Below, piece after piece: positions 27,700-36,967 of a DNA stretch of 64,000 bases. The stretch lies in NCBI RefSeq assembly GCF_000813005.1, contig NZ_JSYP01000015.1, positions 1 to 64,000 of the forward strand. Reading direction: 5' to 3'. Every line of letters begins with the position of its first letter. The first letter of the stretch is position 1. Both the position numbers and the translations under genes were made by a program. The notes below the pieces were generated by a model. That model saw only the letters and a list, made by a program, of their open reading frames with translations, was not told the DNA's origin and searched no databases. The stretch is from Flavobacterium sp. KMS (GTDB lineage: Bacteria > Bacteroidota > Bacteroidia > Flavobacteriales > Flavobacteriaceae).

Positions 27700-28267
27700 A
27701 TTTTAAATTATCCTAGCTAAATTATTTTGTATTTAATCACACATTGAGTTTATTATTCTTTATAATCTTCAAAACAACATGTCTTTGTTATTTGTTAAAT
27801 ATTCATTGATTACTGCAATATGTTTCCCAATTATTATAAAAATATGTAAGATTTATATTGAATTTAAAGATACATATTTTTCTTACACTACAAAATCAAA
27901 CAATAAAAAATAATAATTTTTTAATTAACATTATAGATTTTTTAGAGTATTATTATTTGGCATAATCTATAAGTAACCCCTTATTTTATTGACTAAAGTG
28001 AGTTTCAAAAAGCGTATTTATAAAGCGAAAAAAAGAGCAAAAAAAATTGGATCGTTAAGCAAACTAAATGCTATTTCTTCCATTTATTAAAATAAATATC
28101 ATTGACAAAACAGTTTTTAAAAATTCTGATAAATTATTAATCTGATAAAAGTCTACCAACTTTTATGCAAAGTTTTAGGCTACTTTTTATTTAAATAAGT
28201 TTTGAGTGATCATCCTATTTATTTCCTGTAATTCTGTTCAGAAGAACAAAAAGGAAATTATTGTAAA
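27700..28267. other. intergenic region upstream of T6SS unit
   Basis: More than 560 bp of very AT-rich sequence, probably containing the promoter for the payload genes. No gene seen. It ends at a terminator hairpin belonging to the dispersed repeat family. Confidence 0.4.
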
Positions 28268-28303
28268 CGAAAAAAGCTCCAGATTTCTCTGAAGCTTTTT
28301 TCG
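28268..28303. terminator. bidirectional terminator of the dispersed family
   Basis: Symmetrical A-run, stem AGCTCCAGA / TCTCTGAAGCT, T-run. Followed by AGTAGCGGGAA, identical to the 3' end of the initiator tRNA genes (complement). It probably terminates the PQQ-propeller gene on the minus strand. Confidence 0.7.
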
Positions 28304-28430
28304 TTTTAGTAGCGGGAAATATCAAAAAATACAATCTAATTATTAAAGATTATAATAGGATAATCTATTCCAATCTTAATTTTATTTCGACAAAAGATTC
28401 TTAATACTGAGAGAGCTTCCCTCCTCTTTT

Positions 28431-29642
28431 TTATCGAACTAATTGTATATATGCGCTATAGATATCGTCCTTAAGAGAGGTTCGCATATAATATACGTTT
28501 TCTTCTTTATCCTTTAAATTATATTGAATTAAACCAGCATCACAATAATAATAAAACAAGTTGTCATCATCAGGAAATTCTATATTAGAAACAGGTATAC
28601 TTGTTAATTTTATTTCAAGTAATAATTTACCATCCGCTAAGTCTAGTTTAAAAAGTTTTCCTTTACGAGTATATCCCCAAAGTTCATTATTTTGCTCGGT
28701 GATGTATTCGATATTGTCGCCTTTAAAATCAGTTTTCCATATCTGAGCTCCTGTTTTTGAATCAACAGCATATACAGAAGAAACTGTGGAACCTTGTGCG
28801 GCAAAATATACTTTTTTGTCTTGGCAAAATATACGTTCCTTGATATTGTATTGATTTTCTTCTAATTTAAATTGCCATAAAACATCTAGCTTATTCGGAG
28901 TTAAGGCAAAAAGCACGTCTTTTTCATTTGCTATAAACACATTTTCGTCATCTGTTACAGGTTTTCCGGTCATAGCTTCCTCAAAGCTTTTTTGGTTAAG
29001 AACTTTTCCTGTATTTGCATCAAAACTATAGACATTCGATGCACTTTGAGTGAAAATTTTATTATCAAAAAAGAGTACTGGAATATCGTTATTTGGAGAA
29101 TCTAACTTGTAGCTCCATGATAAACTACCATCTTTTATATTAAGAGCGTATAGATTACTACTTTGATCTTGATTTTGAGCAGTTATATACAGTTTTCCAC
29201 CATTTATAATCGGAGTTTGATCTTTTAGAATGATTTTATCTGTAATGTTACCTAACCTTGATTTCCAAAAAGGATCCCCAGTTTCGTTATCTATTGCAAA
29301 AATTTCACCGTTTATAAATGGGACGTATATAACTCCATCATGTATTGTTACTTTATTTGCACACATTTCAGTATTAGCATCTGTAGGTTTTACAGTCCAA
29401 TTAACATCTTCGGAGTCAAAATCATATGAAAAAATAGTACCGTCGTAATCATAAAGTAAGATTGCTTCTTCATCTAATGTTACTTTTTGAAGCGGACTTA
29501 TAACCTTATTAGTGACTGCTTCGTTAGGAGATAACTTATCATTAGAATAATTCGTTTTATCAGGTTTTGAAGTAGTTGTAATTTGCCCAAACATATTTAT
29601 GACGGTAAATACAAATAAAATAGTTATTAGTTTTTGTTTCAT
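28431..29642 (-). CDS. secreted PQQ-type beta-propeller protein
   Basis: About 403 residues from the ATG at 29642; an upstream ATG at 29711 would put 23 polar residues before the signal peptide, so it is not preferred. Signal peptide MKQKLITILFVFTVINMFGQ. The rest is a repeated strand pattern with GxxxWKxxLG / Y-x-F-D-x-x-TG-x-x motifs (AIDNETGDPFWKSRLG; SFDANTGKVLNQKSF; AVDSKTGAQIWKTDF) typical of PQQ-like (pyrrolo-quinoline-quinone enzyme repeat) propellers. There are no dehydrogenase catalytic features, so it is likely a scaffold or binding protein. The neighbours give no function. Confidence 0.72.
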   Translation of the reverse strand: MKQKLITILFVFTVINMFGQITTTSKPDKTNYSNDKLSPNEAVTNKVISPLQKVTLDEEAILLYDYDGTIFSYDFDSEDVNWTVKPTDANTEMCANKVTIHDGVIYVPFINGEIFAIDNETGDPFWKSRLGNITDKIILKDQTPIINGGKLYITAQNQDQSSNLYALNIKDGSLSWSYKLDSPNNDIPVLFFDNKIFTQSASNVYSFDANTGKVLNQKSFEEAMTGKPVTDDENVFIANEKDVLFALTPNKLDVLWQFKLEENQYNIKERIFCQDKKVYFAAQGSTVSSVYAVDSKTGAQIWKTDFKGDNIEYITEQNNELWGYTRKGKLFKLDLADGKLLLEIKLTSIPVSNIEFPDDDNLFYYYCDAGLIQYNLKDKEENVYYMRTSLKDDIYSAYIQLVR

Positions 29643-29718
29643 TTTTGTTTCAGATTGTAATGTTTTATTTGGTTTTTGCATTTTATTCTTAAATATATTT
29701 AGTGCAAACAAATATAAA

Positions 29719-29750
29719 CGAAAAAAGCTTCAGATTTCTCTGAAGCTTTG
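29719..29750. terminator. terminator hairpin, dispersed family
   Basis: Stem AGCTTCAGA / TCTGAAGCT with loop TTTC. Followed by TTGTAACCCTAACG and a TTCTCTAACC word that resembles a decayed tRNA T-arm. Confidence 0.65.
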
Positions 29751-29899
29751 TCTTTGTAACCCTAACGAAACAATTCTCTAACCTATTTGTGGGTGATATA
29801 AAGATATTGAAATGGTTAAGTGATTAATTCAAAAATTTTGTTCCCAAAAAATGATGAGTTAATACGGTTTGCAAAATATTTTTATTGAATTATTAAGTT

Positions 29900-30454
29900 T
29901 TAGAAAAAGAAGTAACCAACAGATAATTGAAATACTCCATTTTTATTTTTGATGGAAGAACCTTCTACATTATTAATATCGGTTAATCCCAAATTATATC
30001 TTGCGCCAAAATTAAGTCCGTTGTCAAGTTTATAGCCTAAACCAAAATTAATACCAAAATCAAAAGTATTAAACGAATCTTTTACATCTGTTTTTTCATT
30101 TTTAGCACCAAGTAAAAACCCTATTTGAGGTCCGGCTTCAACACTTAATCCTTTTGTTACATAATATTTTCCCATTAAAGGAATGTTCAGATAACTTAAG
30201 GCAACTGTGTTATCATTAAAACTATATCCCTGACCAGAATACATTAATTCAGGTTGAAAAGAGAATTTTTCGGAAATTGGAATTTCTGATACAACACCAA
30301 AATTAAATGATGTTACAAGATCGATATCTTTGGTATTATCTCCACTGATATTTGCAAAGTTTAAACCTCCTTTAACACCAAATTTGATTTTTTGAGCATT
30401 AACATTTGTAAATCCTAAAACTGTAACAACAGCTAGTAATAAAATTTTTTTCAT
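29900..30454 (-). CDS. PorT-like outer-membrane beta-barrel protein
   Basis: 184 residues with a signal peptide (to VNAQ, about residue 20) and eight amphipathic strands, beginning KIKFGVKGGLNFANISG and ending FQLSVGYFFF with a C-terminal aromatic residue as in outer-membrane barrels. It matches the beta-barrel family often annotated as PorT or opacity-like. It lies downstream of a decayed AraC-type regulator fragment (30540-30655), so it is the partner of a lost regulator in the duplicated AraC/barrel region. Confidence 0.8.
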   Translation of the reverse strand: MKKILLLAVVTVLGFTNVNAQKIKFGVKGGLNFANISGDNTKDIDLVTSFNFGVVSEIPISEKFSFQPELMYSGQGYSFNDNTVALSYLNIPLMGKYYVTKGLSVEAGPQIGFLLGAKNEKTDVKDSFNTFDFGINFGLGYKLDNGLNFGARYNLGLTDINNVEGSSIKNKNGVFQLSVGYFFF

Positions 30455-30539
30455 AAAAATTGATTTGAATTATTTGACTGCAAAATTCAGTTAAGAAAAA
30501 TCAGAAAAGGTATCAAAAGCTTAAAAATGGATAAATTGG

Positions 30540-30655
30540 CACTTATTTTGGGGGTATTTTAACATTATTTGTTGTTGTGACCAGTAATTTTTTTTGAGCT
30601 ATATAAAAAGTCGTTTTGAAGTAAACCCGGATTCTAATTTCTCCGATGGCACGAG
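30540..30655 (-). pseudogene. C-terminal remnant of an AraC-type regulator
   Basis: On the minus strand this resembles the end of the two intact AraC genes (their KTTFYKAFKKVTGQTPNEYK region): here KTTFYIAQKK is still readable, with frameshifts on both sides. DNA similarity to the ends at 31377 and 33042 is clear, e.g. the shared TATAAAAAGTCGTTTT. The flank on the barrel side (AAAATGGATAAATTGG) is also shared with the intact copy. Confidence 0.75.
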
Positions 30656-30700
30656 TTTCCCCTTCATGAATGCAAAGTTGTTTCACGGGTAATCCACAAT

Positions 30701-30732
30701 AAAAAAACTCCAGATTTCTCTGAAGTTTTGTT
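30701..30732. terminator. terminator of the 30749 gene, dispersed family
   Basis: A-run, arms ACTCCAGA / TCTGAAGT, then TTTTG-TTTTA. It sits just downstream of the stop codon of the minus-strand barrel gene. Confidence 0.65.
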
Positions 30733-30748
30733 TTAATAACAGGAAGTA

Positions 30749-31288
30749 CTAAAATCGATATCCAGCACTTAGTCCGAATTTTGCAACAATAGTATGGTCG
30801 GTTTTATTTGCATTGAATAATAGGGCACCAAAACCAACATTCGCTTCAAAAAGAAATCCGCTTTTACTCACCCATTTCCAGCCTCCGCTGGCACCAAGAG
30901 CAAAATCAATAACATTGGGATTTTCGGTATATATTGAATGATCTTCTGAAGCGTATATTTTTTTGCCATCTATTGAAGTTAGCATTCCAAATCCTTCAAC
31001 AAACCAGCCTGATGCATATTTTTTACCCAAATATCTTCTGTAATACGGAGATATTGAATAGTTTAAATCTTCTTCATTCTTTGTATTGTCAAACACATAA
31101 TAAAAAGAAAGTCCTAATGACGAATTATGATTTAAATGTCTTTCGTAACCAACCTGAAAAGATTGCCATAAAGGAGCAATTGCATTTAATTTAATTTCAT
31201 TATTTTTCTGATATGAATCAGTTTCATTTTGAGCATTAGCAGAATAAAAGACAAACAAAATGATTAGTAGTAAAAAGTTCTTTTTCAT
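30749..31288 (-). CDS. outer-membrane beta-barrel protein
   Basis: 179 residues with a signal peptide ending YSANAQ and an N-terminal strand KLNAIAPLWQSFQVGYERHL typical of DUF3575-like small barrels, ending GLSAGYRF. It follows the AraC-type gene at 31377 on the same strand (88-bp gap), forming a regulator-barrel pair. Ligand unknown. Confidence 0.75.
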   Translation of the reverse strand: MKKNFLLLIILFVFYSANAQNETDSYQKNNEIKLNAIAPLWQSFQVGYERHLNHNSSLGLSFYYVFDNTKNEEDLNYSISPYYRRYLGKKYASGWFVEGFGMLTSIDGKKIYASEDHSIYTENPNVIDFALGASGGWKWVSKSGFLFEANVGFGALLFNANKTDHTIVAKFGLSAGYRF

Positions 31289-31376
31289 AAAAAGTGATTT
31301 GAATTATTTAAATCCAAAATTCACATAAGAAAAGTTAGAAAAGGTTTCAAAAACTTAAAAATGGATAAATTGGTAC

Positions 31377-32531
31377 TTATTTACTGGTATTTTTATATTC
31401 ATTTGGTGTCTGACCAGTAACTTTTTTAAAGGCCTTATAAAAAGTCGTTTTTGAAGTAAACCCAGATTCTAATCCCATCGCTAGCAAATTGTAGTTTTCA
31501 TATTCAGAATTTGAAATCATTTCCTTGACAGCTTCAACCCGATATTGATTAATGTAATTAGCAAAATTATCCTCTGTTATCGTGTTTATAATTTGTGAAA
31601 CATATCCTGCGCTTATACCTAGCTTTTCAGCGACTTTTTCTCTGTTTAATGTACTGTCGGTATAAATGTGCTGCTCTTTACAAAGAAGTTCAAGTTTTTG
31701 AAAATAAAGATTCTCTGCCGTAATAGATTCTCTGTATTCTTCTGGGGTATTATTTTCTTCTGTTGGGCTTTTTTCTATAATTTGGAGACTGGGAGACGAA
31801 ACAGCTAAATTGGTATTTAAAAAATTATAGATGGCATCTTTGTTTTTGGCAAGCCTATATTTGTAAATGCCGATATAAGCTGTCCAGTGCATTATTAATG
31901 TTGCCAATATAGCCACCCCACTCATGGTAGAAGAAATATCTAATTGAAAAAACAGTCCAATCAAATAGGTAGTTAGCCAGACAAATAAGATCAAATACAT
32001 GATAGTCAATAAGGTAATAACCCATTTTTTCTCTTGAGGGTCTTTTAAATGCCTTATCATAAAATAAGAGTAAAGAGGTAGAAACAGGATGATGATAACG
32101 GCCAATAAAATCTGAATCAGCTGAAGTATAGTGATTAGGAACATATAGGACTCAGGAATTTTATAAATTCCTGTTACATGATCAAGTTGGATTGTAATAT
32201 TAAGAGTGCTGGCAAAGACAAATGGAATATAACACAAATAAATTTTTTGTCTGTTTTTTACCGCATCATCAATGCGGTTTATAATAAACAAAAATGTGAA
32301 AACAGGTAATAGAAATACCCAATCGATAGCATCTATAAAAAGCATTAAAGGATAGGATGTAAATACACCTTCAATTTCAAAAACATAATTTAATAAAACA
32401 ATGGAAAGTGCAAATAATAAGAAGGCCAGGTATTTATTTGAATTACTATTGAATATAGAAGACTTTAAAATAATTAAGCCTAAGACTACTCCCTGGAAAA
32501 TCGCAATATTTAAAAGTGTTGTATAAATCAA
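31377..32531 (-). CDS. membrane-anchored AraC-family regulator (copy 1)
   Basis: 384 residues. The N-terminal half carries about seven membrane helices (4-22, 34-52, 60-84, 97-115, 130-155, 168-192 and 200-220). The C-terminal 110 residues are an AraC HTH domain with both helix-turn-helix motifs (NREKVAEKLGISAGYVSQII and ESGFTSKTTFYKAFKKVTGQ). This is the usual flavobacterial membrane AraC design. Identical in its last about 90 residues to the copy at 33042. It probably controls the barrel gene at 30749. Confidence 0.85.
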   Translation of the reverse strand: MIYTTLLNIAIFQGVVLGLIILKSSIFNSNSNKYLAFLLFALSIVLLNYVFEIEGVFTSYPLMLFIDAIDWVFLLPVFTFLFIINRIDDAVKNRQKIYLCYIPFVFASTLNITIQLDHVTGIYKIPESYMFLITILQLIQILLAVIIILFLPLYSYFMIRHLKDPQEKKWVITLLTIMYLILFVWLTTYLIGLFFQLDISSTMSGVAILATLIMHWTAYIGIYKYRLAKNKDAIYNFLNTNLAVSSPSLQIIEKSPTEENNTPEEYRESITAENLYFQKLELLCKEQHIYTDSTLNREKVAEKLGISAGYVSQIINTITEDNFANYINQYRVEAVKEMISNSEYENYNLLAMGLESGFTSKTTFYKAFKKVTGQTPNEYKNTSK

Positions 32532-32716
32532 TTTTTTAATATAAAAGTTGTTTTTATGAGACGAATTTATATTAATACTGATGAATTTTCTTAGGGGATT
32601 AAGAAATGATTAACTAAAAGGCACTCTCCGAAGAGTTCTCATGCAAGCCTATGCACATGTTTCCTGACTTCATGCCAGCAATCTGAATCAGACAATATTT
32701 TATAAATCTAAACAAA
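32532..32716. repeat. duplicated upstream region with dispersed TCCTGACTTC repeat
   Basis: The first 100 bp upstream of the AraC start is nearly identical to 34179-34280. At 32626-32700 lies a dispersed repeat (CTCCGAAGAGTTCTCATGCA ... TTTCCTGACTTCATGCC) also seen at about 34268, 39492, 44430 and 46258. Confidence 0.65.
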
Positions 32717-32750
32717 CAAAAAAAGCTCCAGATTTCTCTGAAGCTTTGTT
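32717..32750. terminator. terminator hairpin with decayed tRNA-end sequence
   Basis: Stem AGCTCCAGA / TCTCTGAAGCT. Followed by AGTAACGGCAAG, similar to the initiator tRNA 3' end, and a TATCTAACC word. Confidence 0.6.
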
Positions 32751-32851
32751 TAGTAACGGCAAGTATTGAAATATCTAACCAACTTATGAATGATTTTATA
32801 AGATTATTTGTGAATAATTTATATTTCTTTCGTCAGCTTGTCTAATTCTCT

Positions 32852-32953
32852 TCATAAAGTGGGAAATCTATATTCTCCAGCCATACTTTCAACTTTTGTA
32901 AATGCATCGTTTAAATCAATACCGATTGAAGTAATAAAAAGTTTTTTTTTCAT
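32852..32953 (-). pseudogene. truncated outer-membrane barrel gene remnant
   Basis: A 33-codon frame starting MKKKLFIT at the same place, relative to AraC copy 2, as the intact barrel gene sits to AraC copy 1. The 88 bp between it and the AraC stop are almost identical to 31289-31376. Only the start of the signal peptide is recognisable; the rest was deleted or replaced. Confidence 0.6.
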
Positions 32954-33041
32954 AAAAAGTAATTTGAATTATTTCAATCCAAAATTCACATAAGAAAAGT
33001 TAGAAAAGGTTTCAAAAACTTAAGATGGAAAAAGTTGGTAC

Positions 33042-34178
33042 TTATTTACTGGTATTTTTATATTCATTTGGTGTCTGACCTGTAACTTTTTTAAAGGCCT
33101 TATAAAAAGTCGTTTTTGAAGTAAACCCAGATTCTAATCCCATCGCTAGCAAATTGTAGTTTTCATATTCGGAATTTGAGATCATTTCCTTGACAGCTTC
33201 AACCCGATATTGATTAATATAATTGGCAAAGTTATCCTCTGTTATCGTGTTTACAATTTGTGAAACATATCCTGCGCTTATGCCCAGTTTTTCAGCGACT
33301 TTTTCTCTGTTTAATGTACTGTCGGTATAAATATGCTGCTCTTTACAAAGAAGTTCTAGTCTTTGAAAATAGAGATTATCTGCCGTGATAGATTCCCTAT
33401 ATTCATCTGGTATACTATTTTCTACAATTTGCATATTGCTAAACGAAATAGCTAAATCTTCATTTAGAAAATTGTAAACCGCATCTTTATTTTTGGCTAG
33501 TTTGTATTTATAGATACCTATATAAGCTGTCCAGTGAATTATGAATGTTGCAGATAAAGCCAGGATGCTCATAGTAGCAGAAATATCAAATTGAATAAAT
33601 AAGCTGGTTAGATAGATAATAAGAAAAGCGAGTAACAATGAAGTAACAATTGTTAATAAGATGATTATCCATTTTTTTTCCTCTGAATCTTTTAAATGCC
33701 TTATCATAAAATAAGAGTAAAGCGATAGAAATGGGATGAATGTAACGGCTAAAAAAAGATGAATCAGACCAAGTATATTGATTAGATTGATGCCTGACTC
33801 AGGAATAGTATAAATTCCTGCAACATGATCAAGATCTTGTGTAATAGTAAGCACAGCGGAATAGGCAAATGGAATAAAACATAAATAAGATTTTTGTTTA
33901 CTTTTTACAGTATCATCAATCCGGTTTATAATAAACAGGAACATGAAAGAAGGGATTAGAAATACCCACTCGATGTGATCGATAAAGCGTAGAAAAGGAT
34001 AGGGAGTAAATGCATCTTCAATCTCAAAAACATGATTCAGTAAAATAATTGAGAGTGTAAATAGTAAGTATGCCAGATATTTATTTGAATTACTGTTGAA
34101 TATAGAAGACTTTAAAATAATTAAGCCTAAGACTATTCCCTGGAAAATCGCAATATTTAAAAGTGTTGTATAAATCAA
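33042..34178 (-). CDS. membrane-anchored AraC-family regulator (copy 2)
   Basis: 378 residues, same plan as copy 1: seven membrane helices, then the AraC HTH domain. The C-terminal domain is essentially identical to copy 1 (TITEDNFANYINQYRVEAVK onward), while the membrane half has diverged, especially in loops (e.g. around 110-135). This suggests either gene conversion of the DNA-binding half or selection for a new signal with the same DNA target. Its partner barrel gene is reduced to a fragment at 32852-32953. Confidence 0.85.
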   Translation of the reverse strand: MIYTTLLNIAIFQGIVLGLIILKSSIFNSNSNKYLAYLLFTLSIILLNHVFEIEDAFTPYPFLRFIDHIEWVFLIPSFMFLFIINRIDDTVKSKQKSYLCFIPFAYSAVLTITQDLDHVAGIYTIPESGINLINILGLIHLFLAVTFIPFLSLYSYFMIRHLKDSEEKKWIIILLTIVTSLLLAFLIIYLTSLFIQFDISATMSILALSATFIIHWTAYIGIYKYKLAKNKDAVYNFLNEDLAISFSNMQIVENSIPDEYRESITADNLYFQRLELLCKEQHIYTDSTLNREKVAEKLGISAGYVSQIVNTITEDNFANYINQYRVEAVKEMISNSEYENYNLLAMGLESGFTSKTTFYKAFKKVTGQTPNEYKNTSK

Positions 34179-34267
34179 TTTTTTAATATAAAAGTTGTTT
34201 TTATGAGACGAATTTATATTAATACTAATGAATTTTCTTAAGGGATTAAGAAATGATTAACTAAAAT

Positions 34268-34400
34268 GACACTCCCCGAAGAGTTCTCATGCAAGCCTGT
34301 GCTAATGGTTCCTGACTTCATGCCTGTAATCTGAATCAGACAATATTTTGTAAATCTAAATAAATCAACAAAGCTCCAGATTACTCTAAAGATTTGTCAT
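34268..34400. repeat. dispersed repeats (TCCTGACTTC repeat and decayed terminator)
   Basis: A copy of the CCCGAAGAGTTCTCATGCAA repeat, followed at 34368 by a decayed terminator hairpin (AGCTCCAGATTACTCTAAAG) and AGTAACGGTAAG. They separate the AraC copy from the first cassette-like unit. Confidence 0.55.
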
Positions 34401-34486
34401 AGTAACGGTAAGTATTGAAATATCTATTCATTTTTTTTGAGGATTATTATAGTATTTTAGCATGCGCATCCTATATGATTTATAAT

Positions 34487-34556
34487 GAAAATTATATATT
34501 TGAAATAAAAAGGGTACAATAATTATCACACATATAAATAAGTTGACAGTAATTTA
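34487..34556 (+). promoter_or_regulatory. cassette leader L1 with TATATTTG promoter box
   Basis: The Bacteroidetes -7 box TATATTTG at 34495-34502 lies upstream of TATCACACATATAAATAAG and the boundary word GTTGACAG. The same order recurs at 35611, 44696 and 46722 (and, without the box, at 42698). It probably drives the SUMF1-like gene. Confidence 0.6.
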
Positions 34557-34567
34557 AAACAGATATT

Positions 34568-35374
34568 ATGACAAAACAGACATTTATAATCTTTCTTGGA
34601 CTTTTGATGCTAAATTCCTGTAAACAAGACAATGCTGACTATGTTTTTGTGGAGGGTGGAGCTTTTGAACAAGGTAAAAACCAATTCATCATTAGTCCAA
34701 AAGGAGACACAATAAATGGTTTTACAAGTCCACACCGAATGGTAGAGCTTGATGACTTTTACATAAGTAAATATGAAATAACTGTTAAACAGTTTAGAGA
34801 ATTTTGTGAAAAAACAGGCAGAAAAATGCCTGAAGCACCTATTGAAAATGCCCACGGAATAAAAGTATATTATAAATGGATAGACGAAAACCCAATGCTT
34901 GCAACTTGGGACGAAGCAAATGACTTTGCCAAATGGGCAGGAGGAAGATTACCAACTGAAGCAGAGTGGGAATATGCCGCTAAAGGTGGAAAGAAAACTA
35001 AAAACTACAAATACAGTGGTAGTAATAATCCAATCGAGATTGGATGGGTAAAAGAAAACTCAGACAGCATCTTTCATAAAGTTGGTCTACTTAAACCTAA
35101 TGAACTAGGAATTTATGATATGACGGGAAATGTTGGTGAATGGGTTTTTGATTGGTATAATCCTGAAAAAGATAGTTTAGTAAGTACAAAAAATCCACAA
35201 GGACCAGCCGAAGGAGCTTATAAAATTTCGAAAGGAGTTAGTTGGTTTTACGAAACCCAAAGCACTGATGGAAAGCCATTAGAATATGGGATTCATATGC
35301 CAGAAGTTAGGTACCAATCTCCAAAAGGCACTCGAAATGACGGATTTGGATTTAGAATTGCAAAAAACAAATAA
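34568..35374 (+). CDS. SUMF1/formylglycine-generating-enzyme-like lipoprotein
   Basis: 268 residues with a lipoprotein signal (LGLLMLNSCKQDN; Cys at about 18). FGE-sulfatase domain from about 25 to 265: YVFVEGGAFEQG, YISKYEITVKQFREFC, WAGGRLPTEAEWEYAAKGG, LGIYDMTGNVGEWVFDWY and NDGFGFRIA. Members either oxidise cysteine to formylglycine or act non-enzymatically; as an exported lipoprotein it may be of the GldJ/GldK-like non-catalytic kind. It lies in a cassette-like unit: a promoter leader upstream and a truncated attC-like arm 4 bp downstream. No functional link to its neighbours. Confidence 0.82.
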   Translation: MTKQTFIIFLGLLMLNSCKQDNADYVFVEGGAFEQGKNQFIISPKGDTINGFTSPHRMVELDDFYISKYEITVKQFREFCEKTGRKMPEAPIENAHGIKVYYKWIDENPMLATWDEANDFAKWAGGRLPTEAEWEYAAKGGKKTKNYKYSGSNNPIEIGWVKENSDSIFHKVGLLKPNELGIYDMTGNVGEWVFDWYNPEKDSLVSTKNPQGPAEGAYKISKGVSWFYETQSTDGKPLEYGIHMPEVRYQSPKGTRNDGFGFRIAKNK

Positions 35375-35377
35375 AAC

Positions 35378-35455
35378 TACCGCTAACAGTTACTACAACA
35401 GATTTGGACAATAGCCTTAATGGAAAGCAGGTTTTATATTTGGGATGATTTCTTT
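35378..35455 (+). repeat. truncated attC-like element (left arm)
   Basis: Starts CTACCGCTAACAGTTACTAC and has the conserved words CAACAGATTTGG, ATAGCCTTAATGGAAAG and TTGGGATGATTT. The right arm (CCCGCTGTAG ... GTTATAGG) is missing; unrelated sequence follows. Confidence 0.55.
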
Positions 35456-35610
35456 GAGAATAAAAAGAAGGCACTTTATTATGAAATATAAAACTATTGA
35501 AAAAATTAAATTCACTAATTACAAAATTATAGCTTAATTTTTTTCTTCTTTTTGTTGATATATCCACATTCATTTTTGTATCAAAAACATTTGGTAAAAC
35601 AAAAATCCCT

Positions 35611-35737
35611 TTGATAATTTATAATGGAAAAATTATATATTTGAAAATAAATAGCATACAATACTTATCCTTTATATCTACCCAAATCCGGGTCGCTTTT
35701 TGTGGTTCTGTCACACATATAAACAAGTTGGCTGCAA
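35611..35737 (+). promoter_or_regulatory. cassette leader L2 with promoter
   Basis: TTG at 35611-35613 and TATATTTG at 35636-35643 (22-nt spacing) form a plausible Bacteroidetes promoter. Downstream are a short stem (TGTG ... CACA at 35701-35716), CACACATATAAACAAG and the boundary word GTTGGCTG. A duplicated A-rich stretch (AATAAACCAAAAAAAA twice, 35761-35790) precedes the gene start. Confidence 0.6.
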
Positions 35738-35804
35738 TTTTCTGGGACCTTAATAATAAAAAATAAACCAAAAAAAAATAAACCAAAAAAAAAGATAATA
35801 CAAC

Positions 35805-36941
35805 ATGAAAAAAAAAATACTCTTACTTCTTACATTATTCATTACAAATTTTAACTATGCTCAAAACATATTACTAGACAGTTTAGTTCAAAAGAATGGT
35901 TTCCCTTTCCAAATTGATAAAAATATTTCATTTCAGGGAAAAGGATGGGATGTTTTACTAGACGAAATAAAACAATCTAATTCGGTTTTGTTGGGAGAAA
36001 GTCATTTTACAAACGAAATTCCTTATTTCACAAATGCTATTATCAATGAGGTTAAGTTTGATAACTATTTTCTTGAGGTTGATCCTTATTCAGTAGATAT
36101 AATCGAAACAAATATTAAATCTCTATCTGCCGAACAGCTTAATTCTTTTGTTAAAGAATATAGTACAAACTTTTCTTTTTTGGAGTTAGAACCCGAATTT
36201 AATTTGCTTAAGGATTTAGTTAAACGTAATACCAAAATATATGGTGTTGAACAAATTAGCATTTTTGCAGATCAAATGATAATTTCAAATTTAAAAGAAA
36301 CTTCGAAAAATAAAAAAGTGATTGAGATATATGAGCAAATGCTCCATAATTCCAAACTACTTGCGTCTAAAGAAGGTCATGAAAAATTCTACCTATTATC
36401 CGAAGATTGCCTTCAAAAAATAGATTCGTTGTTGAAGTTAAAACTTTCTGACAATGAGCGAAAACAAATTGAAGCATTAAAGTTAAGTAGAGAGATTTAT
36501 ATTAATAGAAATCATCCCTTAAGGATTCAACTGATGAAAAGCATCTTGCTAAACCAAATGTCCGATTGGAAAAACAAAAAAAATCTTTTCAAGTTTGGTG
36601 CAGTTCATCTACCAAAAGGGGAAACCATATTAACAAAAACTGACATATATGATATAGGCAGCTTAATTTCTAATATTGAAGAGGCAAGTTGGAAAAAATC
36701 GTTACATATAATGCTTGTTGGAAAAGGAGAAGACGAAGAGGATAATACTAGTTTTAAATCTTTTCTAAATGTGTTAAAAGATGATCAATGGTACTGTTTT
36801 GATTTAAGACCTTTAAAGAAATCTATTTTACAAAACAAACTAAAAGTAGATGATATATACTTATCGAGAGTTATAAAGGGGTATGATTATCTTATTTATA
36901 TTCCTAAAGTAACTAAAAGTAAAGAAATCTCGATAAAATAA
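35805..36941 (+). CDS. secreted erythromycin-esterase/ChaN-like protein
   Basis: 378 residues with a signal peptide (LLLLTLFITNFNYAQ). The motif SVLLGESHFTNEIP at about 62-76 (Glu and His) and later FKFGAVHLPKG at about 263-273 resemble the conserved Glu/His pairs of the erythromycin-esterase/TraB-like superfamily. Flavobacterial members annotated as erythromycin esterase homologues have this layout; activity on macrolides is unproven. It lies behind leader L2 and 26 bp upstream of the 235-residue membrane protein, making a two-gene cassette-like unit. Confidence 0.6.
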   Translation: MKKKILLLLTLFITNFNYAQNILLDSLVQKNGFPFQIDKNISFQGKGWDVLLDEIKQSNSVLLGESHFTNEIPYFTNAIINEVKFDNYFLEVDPYSVDIIETNIKSLSAEQLNSFVKEYSTNFSFLELEPEFNLLKDLVKRNTKIYGVEQISIFADQMIISNLKETSKNKKVIEIYEQMLHNSKLLASKEGHEKFYLLSEDCLQKIDSLLKLKLSDNERKQIEALKLSREIYINRNHPLRIQLMKSILLNQMSDWKNKKNLFKFGAVHLPKGETILTKTDIYDIGSLISNIEEASWKKSLHIMLVGKGEDEEDNTSFKSFLNVLKDDQWYCFDLRPLKKSILQNKLKVDDIYLSRVIKGYDYLIYIPKVTKSKEISIK

Positions 36942-36967
36942 TAGGAAGATATTTTAATAAAAAAAAT

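Noticed and set aside
35761..35790. Short tandem A-rich repeat before the esterase-like gene
   Set aside because: Only two copies of a 16-base A-rich word; likely slippage in an A-rich leader.
35805..36941. Macrolide-resistance esterase
   Set aside because: Only weak Glu/His motif resemblance to the erythromycin-esterase superfamily; the signal peptide and length argue against a simple Ere enzyme.
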